A program made the translations under genes and the position numbers. Shown here one piece after another: positions 24,324 to 32,388 of a stretch of DNA of 64,000 nucleotides. The DNA comes from Liminaster sp017519885. Lineage in GTDB: Bacteria > Bacteroidota > Bacteroidia > Bacteroidales > UBA3663. The DNA is taken from the NCBI GenBank assembly GCA_017519885.1, contig JAFWRO010000049.1, positions 1-64,000 of the forward strand, given 5' to 3'. Below the pieces are notes generated by a model. That model did not search any database, was not told where the DNA came from, and saw nothing but the letters and a program-made list of their open reading frames with translations. How positions within the stretch are numbered: position 1 is the stretch's first letter; every line of letters starts with the position of its first letter.

Positions 24324-26672
24324 ATGAAAAAACTTCTCCTCCTCGCCATTATGGCAACCTCACTTGCCCTTGCCACCGAGGCACAAACCATCTACAAGAC
24401 CCCGCAATACGAGTGGCGGGGCAACCAGTTCACGCAAGGCCGATTCAAGGCTAAGGCCAACAGTGCCACCGACATCACCAGCAACTACCGCGACGAGTGG
24501 ACCAGCACGGCGCCCAACTTCATGCCCGACATCGATCCGGGCATCGACCGCGAGCACTGGACCCTGAAGCGCGACATCAGTCACCTGCCCCACTACTCCT
24601 CTTCGCTCACCATTGACAATGCCCTCTTCAATATGAGCCTGGAGGAGAGCGAACTGGCCATCGAACCCGATTCAACCTATCGCACAGGTGTCTTCTGGGG
24701 TGGCGTGTGGACGCGCGACGTTTCCTATTCCATTCTCCATGCCTTGGCACAACTGAATCCCGAAGTGTGCCGCAAGTCACTTCTGGCAAAGATCAATGCC
24801 AACAACCGCATCATCCAGGACACAGGCACAGGTGGCGCCTGGCCTTGTTCGACCGACCGCACCACGTGGATTCTTGCCGCTTGGGAGGTGTATCTTGTAA
24901 CGGGCGACAAGGAATGGCTCGACCGCATCTTCCCCGTCATCATGGCAACCATCGAGGATGACCGTGTGGTGGCCTACGACCCACAGACCAAACTGATGCA
25001 CGGCGAGACGTCGTGGCTCGACTGGCGCGAGCAGGAATATCCCACATGGGCACAGCCTGCCGACATCTATCAGAGCGAAGCCATGGGAACAACCGCCGTA
25101 CACTACCGTTCGCTGCGCATCCTGGCCGAGATTTGCCGCCTCGAAGGACAGCCTGAATGGGGTCGCAAGTACGACAGCTGGGCCAATGACCTTCGCGAAG
25201 GCATGAACCGCAACCTCTGGATGGAGGATCGCGGCCTCTATGCAATCTACCTTTATGGTCGTAACCACCTCGTACAGCATCCGCAGATGGAAATCCTCGG
25301 TGAATCATTTGCCATCCTTTGGGACATCGCCGACTTCGACCGCCAGAAACGCATCAGCCAGAGCATGGTGAGCGAAACCTTCGGCACACCCGACTTCTAC
25401 CCCAACCTCAAGGACCAATATCCCTACCATAACGACGGCATGTGGCCCTTCACGCAGGGCTACTGGATGAAAGCCCAGGCCAAGGCTGGTAACGAAGAAG
25501 GCGTGCTCCATGCCATCTCTTCGATCTACCGCCTGGCTACCATGACACTCACCAACCTCGAGAACATGGTAATCTACAACGGCAACGAGAAGGGTCTGCC
25601 CATCAATTCGCCGCGTCAGCTGTGGAGCGTAGCCGCCGACCTTGCCATCGTGCCCAACATCTACTTCGGCATCAACTATGAGATGGGTGGCATCCGCTTC
25701 CGTCCCTTTGTGCCCAAGACGCTCAAGGCCGAACGTCATCTTTCGAACTTCAAGTACCGCGACGCCGTGCTCGATATGACCATCACGGGCTTCGGCAACA
25801 ACCTGAAGTCGTTCAAACTCGACGGCGTGGAAGCCGATCCTTTCTTCCCAGCAAACCTCAAGGGCGCTCATACCATCGAAATGGTACTCGACAACCATCA
25901 GCCAGCGCCAATGCAGATGGTGATGCGCGAAAATGCCTACCAGCCGCTCACACCCGTAGCAAATATAAGCGGAGAGGTTATCAGTTGGCAGGAAGTGCCC
26001 GAAGCCAAGGAATACATCGTGCTGCGCAATGGCAGCGAGATGACCCGCACCACAGCGCTCAAGGCAGAACTGCCAGGCGATGGCGAATATGCCGTGGTGG
26101 CAGTTGGTGCCGACGGCTGGCACAGTTATATGAGCGAACCATTGAACCATTACAGCCAGGCCGCCCTCTACGAAGTGGAGCGTTTTGCCCTGCCTTTCGA
26201 CCCCAATCGCAAGGCCGTGAAGGAGAGTGTAGGAGCTGGTGGTGGCGTGGCAGGCAAGGCCGAAGTGCGTGCCGAAGTACCTACTCTGAAGGGTGTAGAC
26301 ATCAGCGGAGCACAAGGAAACGTAGCGATGATCACACGCAACGAGAACATCCTCATCACCATCCCCATCGAGGTGGCTGACGACGGACTCTATGCCATCG
26401 ATTGGCGTTATGCCAACGGCAACGGCCCCATCAACACCGACAACAAGTGTGCCACCCGTGTGCTCCGCGTCGATGGAGAAGCCGCTGGCGTCAGCGTCTT
26501 CCCCCACCGTGGCACCGACGAATGGAACAACTGGGGTTGGAGCAACGCCTGCACTGTCAACCTCACTCGCGGCCGTCACGTCGTGACCCTGCAGTTCTGC
26601 GATGCAGTCGAAAACATGAACATCCACGTCAATCAGGCCCTGCTCGACCAATTGCGCGTCACCAGGCTATAA
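24324..26672 (+). CDS. Secreted six-hairpin ((alpha/alpha)6) glycosidase with C-terminal CBM-like domain
   Basis: 782 residues with a signal peptide (to about residue 21). The catalytic part looks like an (alpha/alpha)6 barrel: FWGGVWTRDVSYSILHALAQ (about 124-143), GTGGAWPCSTDRTTWILAAW, a HGETSWLDWREQEYPTW block and QLWSVAADLAIVPNIYFGIN. These resemble the GH15/GH63/MGH1-like superfamily of inverting glucosidases and debranching enzymes. The last ~150 residues look like a CBM35/CBM6-type beta-sandwich (DGLYAIDWRYANGNGPI ... GRHVVTLQF). The exact GH family is not clear to me. Context (GH66, GH31, GH97) suggests an exo-alpha-glucosidase on isomalto-oligosaccharides. First gene of a run with GH31 and GH97. 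Confidence 0.75.
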   Translation: MKKLLLLAIMATSLALATEAQTIYKTPQYEWRGNQFTQGRFKAKANSATDITSNYRDEWTSTAPNFMPDIDPGIDREHWTLKRDISHLPHYSSSLTIDNALFNMSLEESELAIEPDSTYRTGVFWGGVWTRDVSYSILHALAQLNPEVCRKSLLAKINANNRIIQDTGTGGAWPCSTDRTTWILAAWEVYLVTGDKEWLDRIFPVIMATIEDDRVVAYDPQTKLMHGETSWLDWREQEYPTWAQPADIYQSEAMGTTAVHYRSLRILAEICRLEGQPEWGRKYDSWANDLREGMNRNLWMEDRGLYAIYLYGRNHLVQHPQMEILGESFAILWDIADFDRQKRISQSMVSETFGTPDFYPNLKDQYPYHNDGMWPFTQGYWMKAQAKAGNEEGVLHAISSIYRLATMTLTNLENMVIYNGNEKGLPINSPRQLWSVAADLAIVPNIYFGINYEMGGIRFRPFVPKTLKAERHLSNFKYRDAVLDMTITGFGNNLKSFKLDGVEADPFFPANLKGAHTIEMVLDNHQPAPMQMVMRENAYQPLTPVANISGEVISWQEVPEAKEYIVLRNGSEMTRTTALKAELPGDGEYAVVAVGADGWHSYMSEPLNHYSQAALYEVERFALPFDPNRKAVKESVGAGGGVAGKAEVRAEVPTLKGVDISGAQGNVAMITRNENILITIPIEVADDGLYAIDWRYANGNGPINTDNKCATRVLRVDGEAAGVSVFPHRGTDEWNNWGWSNACTVNLTRGRHVVTLQFCDAVENMNIHVNQALLDQLRVTRL

Positions 26673-26690
26673 TTTTGAGCTTCAGCGACC
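26668..26690 (+). promoter_or_regulatory. Promoter-like repeat TATAATTTTGAGC...GCGACC upstream of GH31
   Basis: The sequence contains a TAATTTTG -7 box (26670-26677), 33 bp before the GH31 ATG, and overlaps the stop of the six-hairpin gene. Nearly the same 22-23 bp occurs upstream of GH97 in both orientations (29406-29427 inverted, 29523-29544 direct). Confidence 0.5.
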
Positions 26691-26710
26691 ATTCTAATAT
26701 TGTTTACTCT

Positions 26711-29383
26711 ATGAAAACGACAACACTCCCCGCAATGGCTATCGCAGGTGCCCTGCTGATGGCTTGCACCCAAAACAACGACAGCGCTGGCGACACCGCT
26801 GCAAGTGACCAACCCATGAGCACGAACATTGCCTGGCAAGACCAGCACGCGCGCTTCACCGTCGTCAGCGATGGCATCATCCGTCTGGAATACGCCCCCG
26901 ACGGCAAGTTTGTCGATGACCCATCGTTCGTCGCCACCTGCCGCAAATACCCCAAGGTGGAGCCTGTTGTCGTCGAGGATGAGCAGCAGGTCAGCATCTC
27001 AACCCCTCGGATGAGCCTCAAATATAAGAAAGGTACCGGATCCTTTACCGCTGAAAACCTCAGCATCGAATCAGCTCCTGAACTTTCGACTAAATTCATC
27101 TGGCATCCAGGCGACGTGCAGCAATGCAACTTAGGAGGCACCTATCGCACCCTCGATGGCTACGACGGCGACCGCTACTATTCGTGGCAGCACGACAAGC
27201 CAGGACAGGGGCAACCATTGCCCCTCGAGAATGGTCTGCTGGCACGTGACGGCTGGACCCTCATCGACGATTCGGAGGGCCTGCTCTTCGATGGCGATGT
27301 CAACGACCTCTCTTCGCCCGAACTCCCTTGGGTGAAGCAACGCCCAACAGCAGCCAGTGACACGCAAGAGAAAGCCACCGACTGGTACTTTATGGCATAC
27401 GGTCATGACTACAAGCAGGCACTTGGAGACTTCACGTTGCTGGCAGGACGCATTCCTCTGCCTCCACGTTATAGTTTCGGCTACTGGTGGAGCCGTTATT
27501 GGAGTTATTCCGATGGCGAAATGCGACAAGTGGTGAGCGACTTCGAACGCTATGGCATCCCGCTCGACGTGCTCGTGGTCGATATGGACTGGCACTGGAC
27601 CGAACCGGGTCTCGGAGGATGGACGGGTTACACGTGGAACAACCGTCTCTTCCCCAGTCCCGAGCAGTTCCTCTCTTTCCTCAAGGAGCATAACCTGCAG
27701 ATCACCCTCAACCTCCATCCTGCCGATGGTGTGCCGGCTTACGAGGACAAGTATGCCCAATTGGCCGAATTCCTCGGACGTGATCCCAAGAGCACCGAGA
27801 CCATCCGTTGGCAAAGTTCCAACAAGCGCTTTGTGCGCGGTTGGCTCGACAAGATGCTTCTCCCTCTCCAAAAGCAGGGTGTGGATTTCTGGTGGCTCGA
27901 TTGGCAGCAGCAGTTGCAGGACGATAGCATTCCCCAGCTCAGCAACACGTGGTGGCTCAACTATTGCGTCTTTGACAACCAGCGTCGCACACAGCCCGAA
28001 CATCGTCCTATGCTCTACCATCGTTGGGGTGGTCTGGGCAACCATCGCTATCAGATAGGCTTCTCGGGCGACACCTACTCCACCTGGGCTTCGCTCGACT
28101 ATCAGCCTTACTTCAACAGCACAGCTTCGAACGTTGGCTATGGCTATTGGAGCCACGATCTGGGTGGTCACATGTTTGTTCACAACGGCGACGTGCTCGA
28201 CCGCGAACTCTATGCCCGCTGGATGCAGCTCGGCACCTTCCTGCCCGTGATGCGCAGCCACAGCACCAAGAGCGCCAATATGCAGAAGGAACCCTGGCGA
28301 CTAGGCCCGGAATATCAGGAAGTAGTTACCGCTGCTATCCTGCAACGCTACGAGCTCGCTCCTTATCTCTACACCGCCGCACGCCAAGCTTGGGAAACAG
28401 GCGTATCGATCTGCCGCCCGCTCTACTACGACTATCCTGAGGCCAAAGAGGCATACGCCAAGGAATTCCGTAACCAATATATGTTGGGCGACCAGTTGCT
28501 CATCGCGCCCATCACAAAGCCTATGGAGCAGGACATCAGCACCCTCACGGTTTGGTTGCCCGAAGGCAGCGATTGGTATGAAGTTGCTACTGGAACTTTG
28601 CTCAAAGGCGGTCAGACGGTAGAGCGCCGCTTCCTCATCGACGAGTATCCCGTCTATGTCAAGGCAGGATCGATCCTCCCCACTTACGGAAAGGTGAAGA
28701 ACCTTGCAAGCAATGACGAAAAGGTCATTCTCACCGTCTATCCGGGTGCTGCCGAAGGCCAGGGCTGCATGTACGAGGATCAAGGCAACGACCGCGACTA
28801 TGCCACCCAGTTTGCCACAACCTGCTACAAACTCACCACACAAGACTCAAACCCCTCAAACCCTTCAAACTCCTCAAACCCCACAACTCAGGTCATAACC
28901 ATCAGCCCACGCAAGGGCAGTTACGACGGTATGCCCAAGCAGCGTGAAATGGCCATCAAACTTGTAGGCTCAATCGTTCCTCAACGTGTCACCCTCGATG
29001 GTCGTGAGGTGGCCTTCTCCTACGAAACCGCTCAACTTGCCGTCTGCATCGACCTTGGCGAAATCAATCCTGCGGTAGAACATAAGGTCGAAATCACCTG
29101 TCCTGCCACCGACCTCCAACTCAACGACGGACTCGTGGCTCAGATGCGACGCATGGCACGCACCATGACGCAAATGAAGTTCCGCGATGCCGGCATCAAC
29201 TACGTCGAAGGCTTGGGCGAAATGGGTTCGCTCTGCGAAGCTCTCCGTTACTTCCCCGACGAGGCTACCCAGCGCATCACACAGTTCCAGCAGAACTATC
29301 GTCGTCTGCCCGCCCTGCTCGACTCGCAGGGCATGTCGGAGGCCAACAAGCAATGGTTCCTGCGCAGTATAATATATGAATAG
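26711..29383 (+). CDS. GH31 alpha-glucosidase, lipoprotein
   Basis: 890 residues from the ATG at 26711; upstream in-frame starts lie inside the preceding gene. Lipoprotein signal (ALLMACTQN). GH31 core: FGYWWSRYWSY, DVLVVDMDWHW, FWWLDWQQ with nucleophile D397, GFSGDTYSTW with acid/base D454, GYWSHDLGGHM and RWMQLGTFLPVMRSHS. The C-terminal beta domain holds a short N-P-S linker encoded by four 9-bp repeats (28846-28881). GH31 enzymes release glucose from non-reducing ends of alpha-glucans. Similar enzymes accompany GH66 in the dextran locus of Bacteroides thetaiotaomicron, which supports alpha-1,6 specificity here. Followed by GH97 after 188 bp. Confidence 0.9.
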   Translation: MKTTTLPAMAIAGALLMACTQNNDSAGDTAASDQPMSTNIAWQDQHARFTVVSDGIIRLEYAPDGKFVDDPSFVATCRKYPKVEPVVVEDEQQVSISTPRMSLKYKKGTGSFTAENLSIESAPELSTKFIWHPGDVQQCNLGGTYRTLDGYDGDRYYSWQHDKPGQGQPLPLENGLLARDGWTLIDDSEGLLFDGDVNDLSSPELPWVKQRPTAASDTQEKATDWYFMAYGHDYKQALGDFTLLAGRIPLPPRYSFGYWWSRYWSYSDGEMRQVVSDFERYGIPLDVLVVDMDWHWTEPGLGGWTGYTWNNRLFPSPEQFLSFLKEHNLQITLNLHPADGVPAYEDKYAQLAEFLGRDPKSTETIRWQSSNKRFVRGWLDKMLLPLQKQGVDFWWLDWQQQLQDDSIPQLSNTWWLNYCVFDNQRRTQPEHRPMLYHRWGGLGNHRYQIGFSGDTYSTWASLDYQPYFNSTASNVGYGYWSHDLGGHMFVHNGDVLDRELYARWMQLGTFLPVMRSHSTKSANMQKEPWRLGPEYQEVVTAAILQRYELAPYLYTAARQAWETGVSICRPLYYDYPEAKEAYAKEFRNQYMLGDQLLIAPITKPMEQDISTLTVWLPEGSDWYEVATGTLLKGGQTVERRFLIDEYPVYVKAGSILPTYGKVKNLASNDEKVILTVYPGAAEGQGCMYEDQGNDRDYATQFATTCYKLTTQDSNPSNPSNSSNPTTQVITISPRKGSYDGMPKQREMAIKLVGSIVPQRVTLDGREVAFSYETAQLAVCIDLGEINPAVEHKVEITCPATDLQLNDGLVAQMRRMARTMTQMKFRDAGINYVEGLGEMGSLCEALRYFPDEATQRITQFQQNYRRLPALLDSQGMSEANKQWFLRSIIYE
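28846..28881 (+). repeat. Four 9-bp tandem repeats (CTCAAACCC-type) inside the GH31 gene
   Basis: Units CTCAAACCC, CTCAAACCC, TTCAAACTC and CTCAAACCC encode NPSNPSNSSNP. Same unit and copy number as at 3435-3470 in an unrelated gene. Confidence 0.8.
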
Positions 29384-29405
29384 AAGATGAAATTATTATT
29401 CACTT

Positions 29406-29544
29406 GGTCGCTTCGCTCAAAATTATAAGAAAATCATTTTTAAAATTATCAGAAGAAGATTGCACGAAATGGCCGTGACCAATCCCGACCCGTTTTTTTA
29501 TAATTTTTTGATTTGATTTTTTTATAATTTTGAGCTATGCGACC
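29406..29544. repeat. 139-bp element with 22-bp near-perfect inverted ends
   Basis: The left end (29406-29427, GGTCGCTTCGCTCAAAATTA...) and the reverse complement of the right end (29523-29544) match at 19 of 22 bases. The right end carries a TAATTTTG -7 box (29525-29532), 40 bp from the GH97 ATG. A single copy of the same end sequence lies upstream of GH31 (26668-26690). The interior is AT-rich and non-coding. It could be a small non-autonomous repeat element (MITE or REP-like) that supplies a promoter. Confidence 0.55.
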
Positions 29545-29571
29545 CCAATAACACCAAATACAGTTTTTCCG

Positions 29572-31662
29572 ATGAAACCGCTCCGTCTCATTGCCATCCT
29601 TGCTCTCGGCACCGCGCTCCATGCACAGGCCAGCGAAGTCTCTTCGCCCGACGGCTCGATACGTGTCAACTTCGAGTTGCAGGGTACCGTGCCGACATAT
29701 AGTGTCACCTATCAGGGCAAACCGATTATCCTGCCCAGCCGCTTGGGCTATGACCTTGACAAAAAGGCTGACCTGCTCGACGGTTTTACCCTCCTGAACG
29801 AAGAACGCTCGACTTTCGACGAGACGTGGACACCCGTTTGGGGCGAAAACCGCGAGATACGCAACAATTACAACGAACTATTGGTATGCCTCGCACAAAC
29901 TGCCGAAGACCGCTATATGAACGTCCGTTTCCGCGTCTATGATGATGGCTTCGGACTGCGTTACGAGTTCCCACAAAAAGGCAAGCTCAACTACTTCGTC
30001 GTTTCGGAAGAACGCACCGAATTCGCCATGACAGGCGACCACACGGCTTGGTGGATTCCAGGTGACTACGACACGCAGGAATACAATTACACACGTTCGC
30101 GTCTCAGCGAAATCAGCAGGTATCTCCACGATGCCGTCAGCCAAAACCTCTCGCAAACCCTCTTCTCCGAAACGGGCGTCCAGACCTCTCTGCAACTCAA
30201 GACCGACGATGGCATCTACATCAACCTCCACGAGGCAGCTTTGGTCAACTACCCTGCCATGCACCTCAACCTCGACCCCGAGCGTCTCGTCTTCACCTCC
30301 TGGCTCACTCCCGATGCACTTGGCAAGAAGGGATGGTTGCAGACTCCCCTGGTTTCTCCTTGGCGTACCGCCCTCATCACCGACGATGCCCGCAAGGTAT
30401 TGTCCTCGAACCTCATCCTCAACCTCAACGAGCCCTGCAAGATCGAGGATACCAGTTGGATCCATCCGGTGAAGTATGTCGGCGTGTGGTGGGAGATGAT
30501 TTCGGGCAAAAGCGAATGGGCATATACCCACGACTACCCATCGGTGAAACTTAGACTGACCGATTATGCCAAGGCAACACCTTCGGGCAAACATGGCGCC
30601 AACAATGCCAACGTACGTCGGCATATCGACTTTGCCGCCGACCACGGGTTTGATGCCGTGCTCGTCGAAGGCTGGAACATTGGCTGGGAGGACTGGAGCG
30701 GAAACACCAAGGAACAGGTATTCGACTTTCTGACTCCCTATCCCGACTTCGACATCAAGGCGCTCAACGACTATGCGCATAGCCGAGGCGTGAAACTCAT
30801 CATGCACCACGAGACCTCTTCGTCGGTAATGAACTACGAGAAGTACATGGATCGTGCCTACCAGCTTATGCGTGACTATGGATACGATGCCGTGAAAAGC
30901 GGATATGTGGGCAACATCATTCCACGTGGCGAACACCACTACAGCCAGATTGAAATCAACCACTACCAGCATGCCATCGAACGTGCTGCCGACTACCACA
31001 TCATGGTAAATGCCCACGAAGCGGTAAGACCCACAGGCCTATGTCGCACCTGGCCCAACCTGATCGGCAACGAGAGCGCACGCGGCACAGAGTACCAAGC
31101 CTTCGGCGGAATTCCTTTAGGCCACACCGCCATCCTGCCTTTCACGCGTCTGCAGGGTGGTCCCATGGACTACACGCCCGGCATCTTCGAGATGGAATGC
31201 GCCAGCGGCAGTCACTGCAACTCCACCATCTGCGGCCAGCTCGCCCTCTACGTGACACTCTACAGCCCGCTGCAGATGGCCGCCGACTTCCCCGAGAACT
31301 ACGAGCGCTTCATGGATGCGTTCCAGTTCATCAAGGATGTTGCCTGCGACTGGGATCGAAGCCTCTACCTCGAAGCCGAGCCAATGGAATACATCGTGGC
31401 AGCGCGCAAGGCAAAGGGTTCGGACCAATGGTTCATTGGTGGAGTGACGGGCATGGAACCACATGCTTCGGCTGTGAAACTCGACTTCCTCGACCCGAAT
31501 CGCAAATACGAAGCCACCATCTACCAGGATGCCAAGGACGCCAACTATCTGAGCAATCCGCAAGCCTACGTCATTTCCCGAAAGACGGTGAACTGCAAGA
31601 CCGTGCTGAAACTCAATGCCGTGCCCGGTGGAGGCTTTGCCGTCAGTCTGAAACCTCTTTAA
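29572..31662 (+). CDS. GH97 alpha-glucosidase (SusB-like, inverting type)
   Basis: 696 residues from the ATG at 29572, with a signal peptide ending near LHAQA. Typical GH97 layout: N-terminal beta-sandwich, (beta/alpha)8 barrel and short C-terminal beta domain. The three SusB catalytic glutamates are all present at a constant offset: HHETSS (E414), NAHEAVRPTG (E483) and NESARGTEYQ (E507), matching SusB E439, E508 and E532. Having Glu and not Asp at the central position marks the inverting alpha-glucosidase branch. It would release glucose from alpha-1,4 and alpha-1,6 oligosaccharides in the periplasm. Last gene of the alpha-glucan region; the 42-bp array starts 32 bp after its stop. Confidence 0.92.
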   Translation: MKPLRLIAILALGTALHAQASEVSSPDGSIRVNFELQGTVPTYSVTYQGKPIILPSRLGYDLDKKADLLDGFTLLNEERSTFDETWTPVWGENREIRNNYNELLVCLAQTAEDRYMNVRFRVYDDGFGLRYEFPQKGKLNYFVVSEERTEFAMTGDHTAWWIPGDYDTQEYNYTRSRLSEISRYLHDAVSQNLSQTLFSETGVQTSLQLKTDDGIYINLHEAALVNYPAMHLNLDPERLVFTSWLTPDALGKKGWLQTPLVSPWRTALITDDARKVLSSNLILNLNEPCKIEDTSWIHPVKYVGVWWEMISGKSEWAYTHDYPSVKLRLTDYAKATPSGKHGANNANVRRHIDFAADHGFDAVLVEGWNIGWEDWSGNTKEQVFDFLTPYPDFDIKALNDYAHSRGVKLIMHHETSSSVMNYEKYMDRAYQLMRDYGYDAVKSGYVGNIIPRGEHHYSQIEINHYQHAIERAADYHIMVNAHEAVRPTGLCRTWPNLIGNESARGTEYQAFGGIPLGHTAILPFTRLQGGPMDYTPGIFEMECASGSHCNSTICGQLALYVTLYSPLQMAADFPENYERFMDAFQFIKDVACDWDRSLYLEAEPMEYIVAARKAKGSDQWFIGGVTGMEPHASAVKLDFLDPNRKYEATIYQDAKDANYLSNPQAYVISRKTVNCKTVLKLNAVPGGGFAVSLKPL

Positions 31663-31693
31663 GACTGGAGAAATAGTTTCGTAAAATCATAGC

Positions 31694-32099
31694 ATGACCA
31701 ATCTTGGCCAAAAATGGTTATACTCTCGCAGAAGAATGACCATTCTTGGCCAAGATTGGTTATGCGACGACAGGAGCAAGCATTATCTCGGCCGTCAGAG
31801 TGCTCTATCCTATTGAAGTATGACCAATCTTGGCCAGGAATGGTTATGCGTCGATAGCAGCATGACCAATTTCGGCCAAGATTGGTTATTCTTCGACGAG
31901 AGCATACAGATTTGATAGATGAAAACATTATGCTCCGCTCGCAGCATGACCTTTTTTGGCCAAGATTGGTTATTCTCCGATTGGAAAAAGCACTCTGTCG
32001 GCCGTCAGAGTGCTTTCGCCGATGACGGCATGACCAATCTTGGCCGAAATTGGTCATACTTCGATCGCGGCATACCCAATCTTGGCCAAGAAAGGTTAT
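31694..32099. repeat. Tandem array of ten 42-bp units, most of them GGCC-centred palindromes
   Basis: Ten 28-bp cores start at 31694, 31736, 31778, 31820, 31862, 31904, 31946, 31988, 32030 and 32072, always exactly 42 bp apart, separated by 14-bp linkers. Seven cores are variants of ATGACC...GGTTAT around the palindrome CCAATCTTGGCCAAGATTGG. Two cores (31778, 31988) have another palindrome, AAGCACTCTG-tcggccgt-CAGAGTGCTT in the better copy, with GGCC at the same offset. One (31904) keeps only palindromic ends (AGCATA/TATGCT). Because 42 is divisible by three, both strands read as 14-residue repeats (MTNLGQDWLF-like). The plus frame has three stops, while the minus frame is open across all units. 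The rest of the 726-bp gap between GH97 and the next gene contains only the promoter at 32293. Confidence 0.9.
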
Positions 32100-32292
32100 G
32101 CCTTCGTAAGATGTTGGTCTTCCTCATTCCAAACGCCCATTTCGCGATAAGATTTGATGAATAACGAAAAGATATCCTGTTTAATTATCCATTTTGTCCA
32201 ATAAAAACGGATGCAAACTGACAAAAACAGGCGAAAGGACACTTTTCGGCTGAAAAAAACATCAAATACTTGCAATTCCTAAAAAAACTCGC

Positions 32293-32300
32293 TATATTTG
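32293..32300 (+). promoter_or_regulatory. -7 box TATATTTG of the fibronectin-III-like gene
   Basis: TAnnTTTG match followed by CACC, 88 bp upstream of the ATG at 32389. It gives a long AT-rich leader. Confidence 0.55.
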
Positions 32301-32388
32301 CACCACCTTTGGCGACAAAAGACACATATAATAAAAAACAAATAAGAATTTACAAATAACAATTTGTGTATTAATATCCATTTTTATC

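Noticed and set aside
31694..32099. CRISPR array
   Set aside because: The 28-bp cores are palindromic variants with short related 14-bp linkers, not identical repeats with unique spacers of about 30 bp, and no cas genes are in the window.
31919..32164. Plus-strand 81-residue gene in the 42-bp array
   Set aside because: It is only the last part of a repeated frame that has stops in earlier units, has no promoter or ribosome site, and follows from palindromic DNA.
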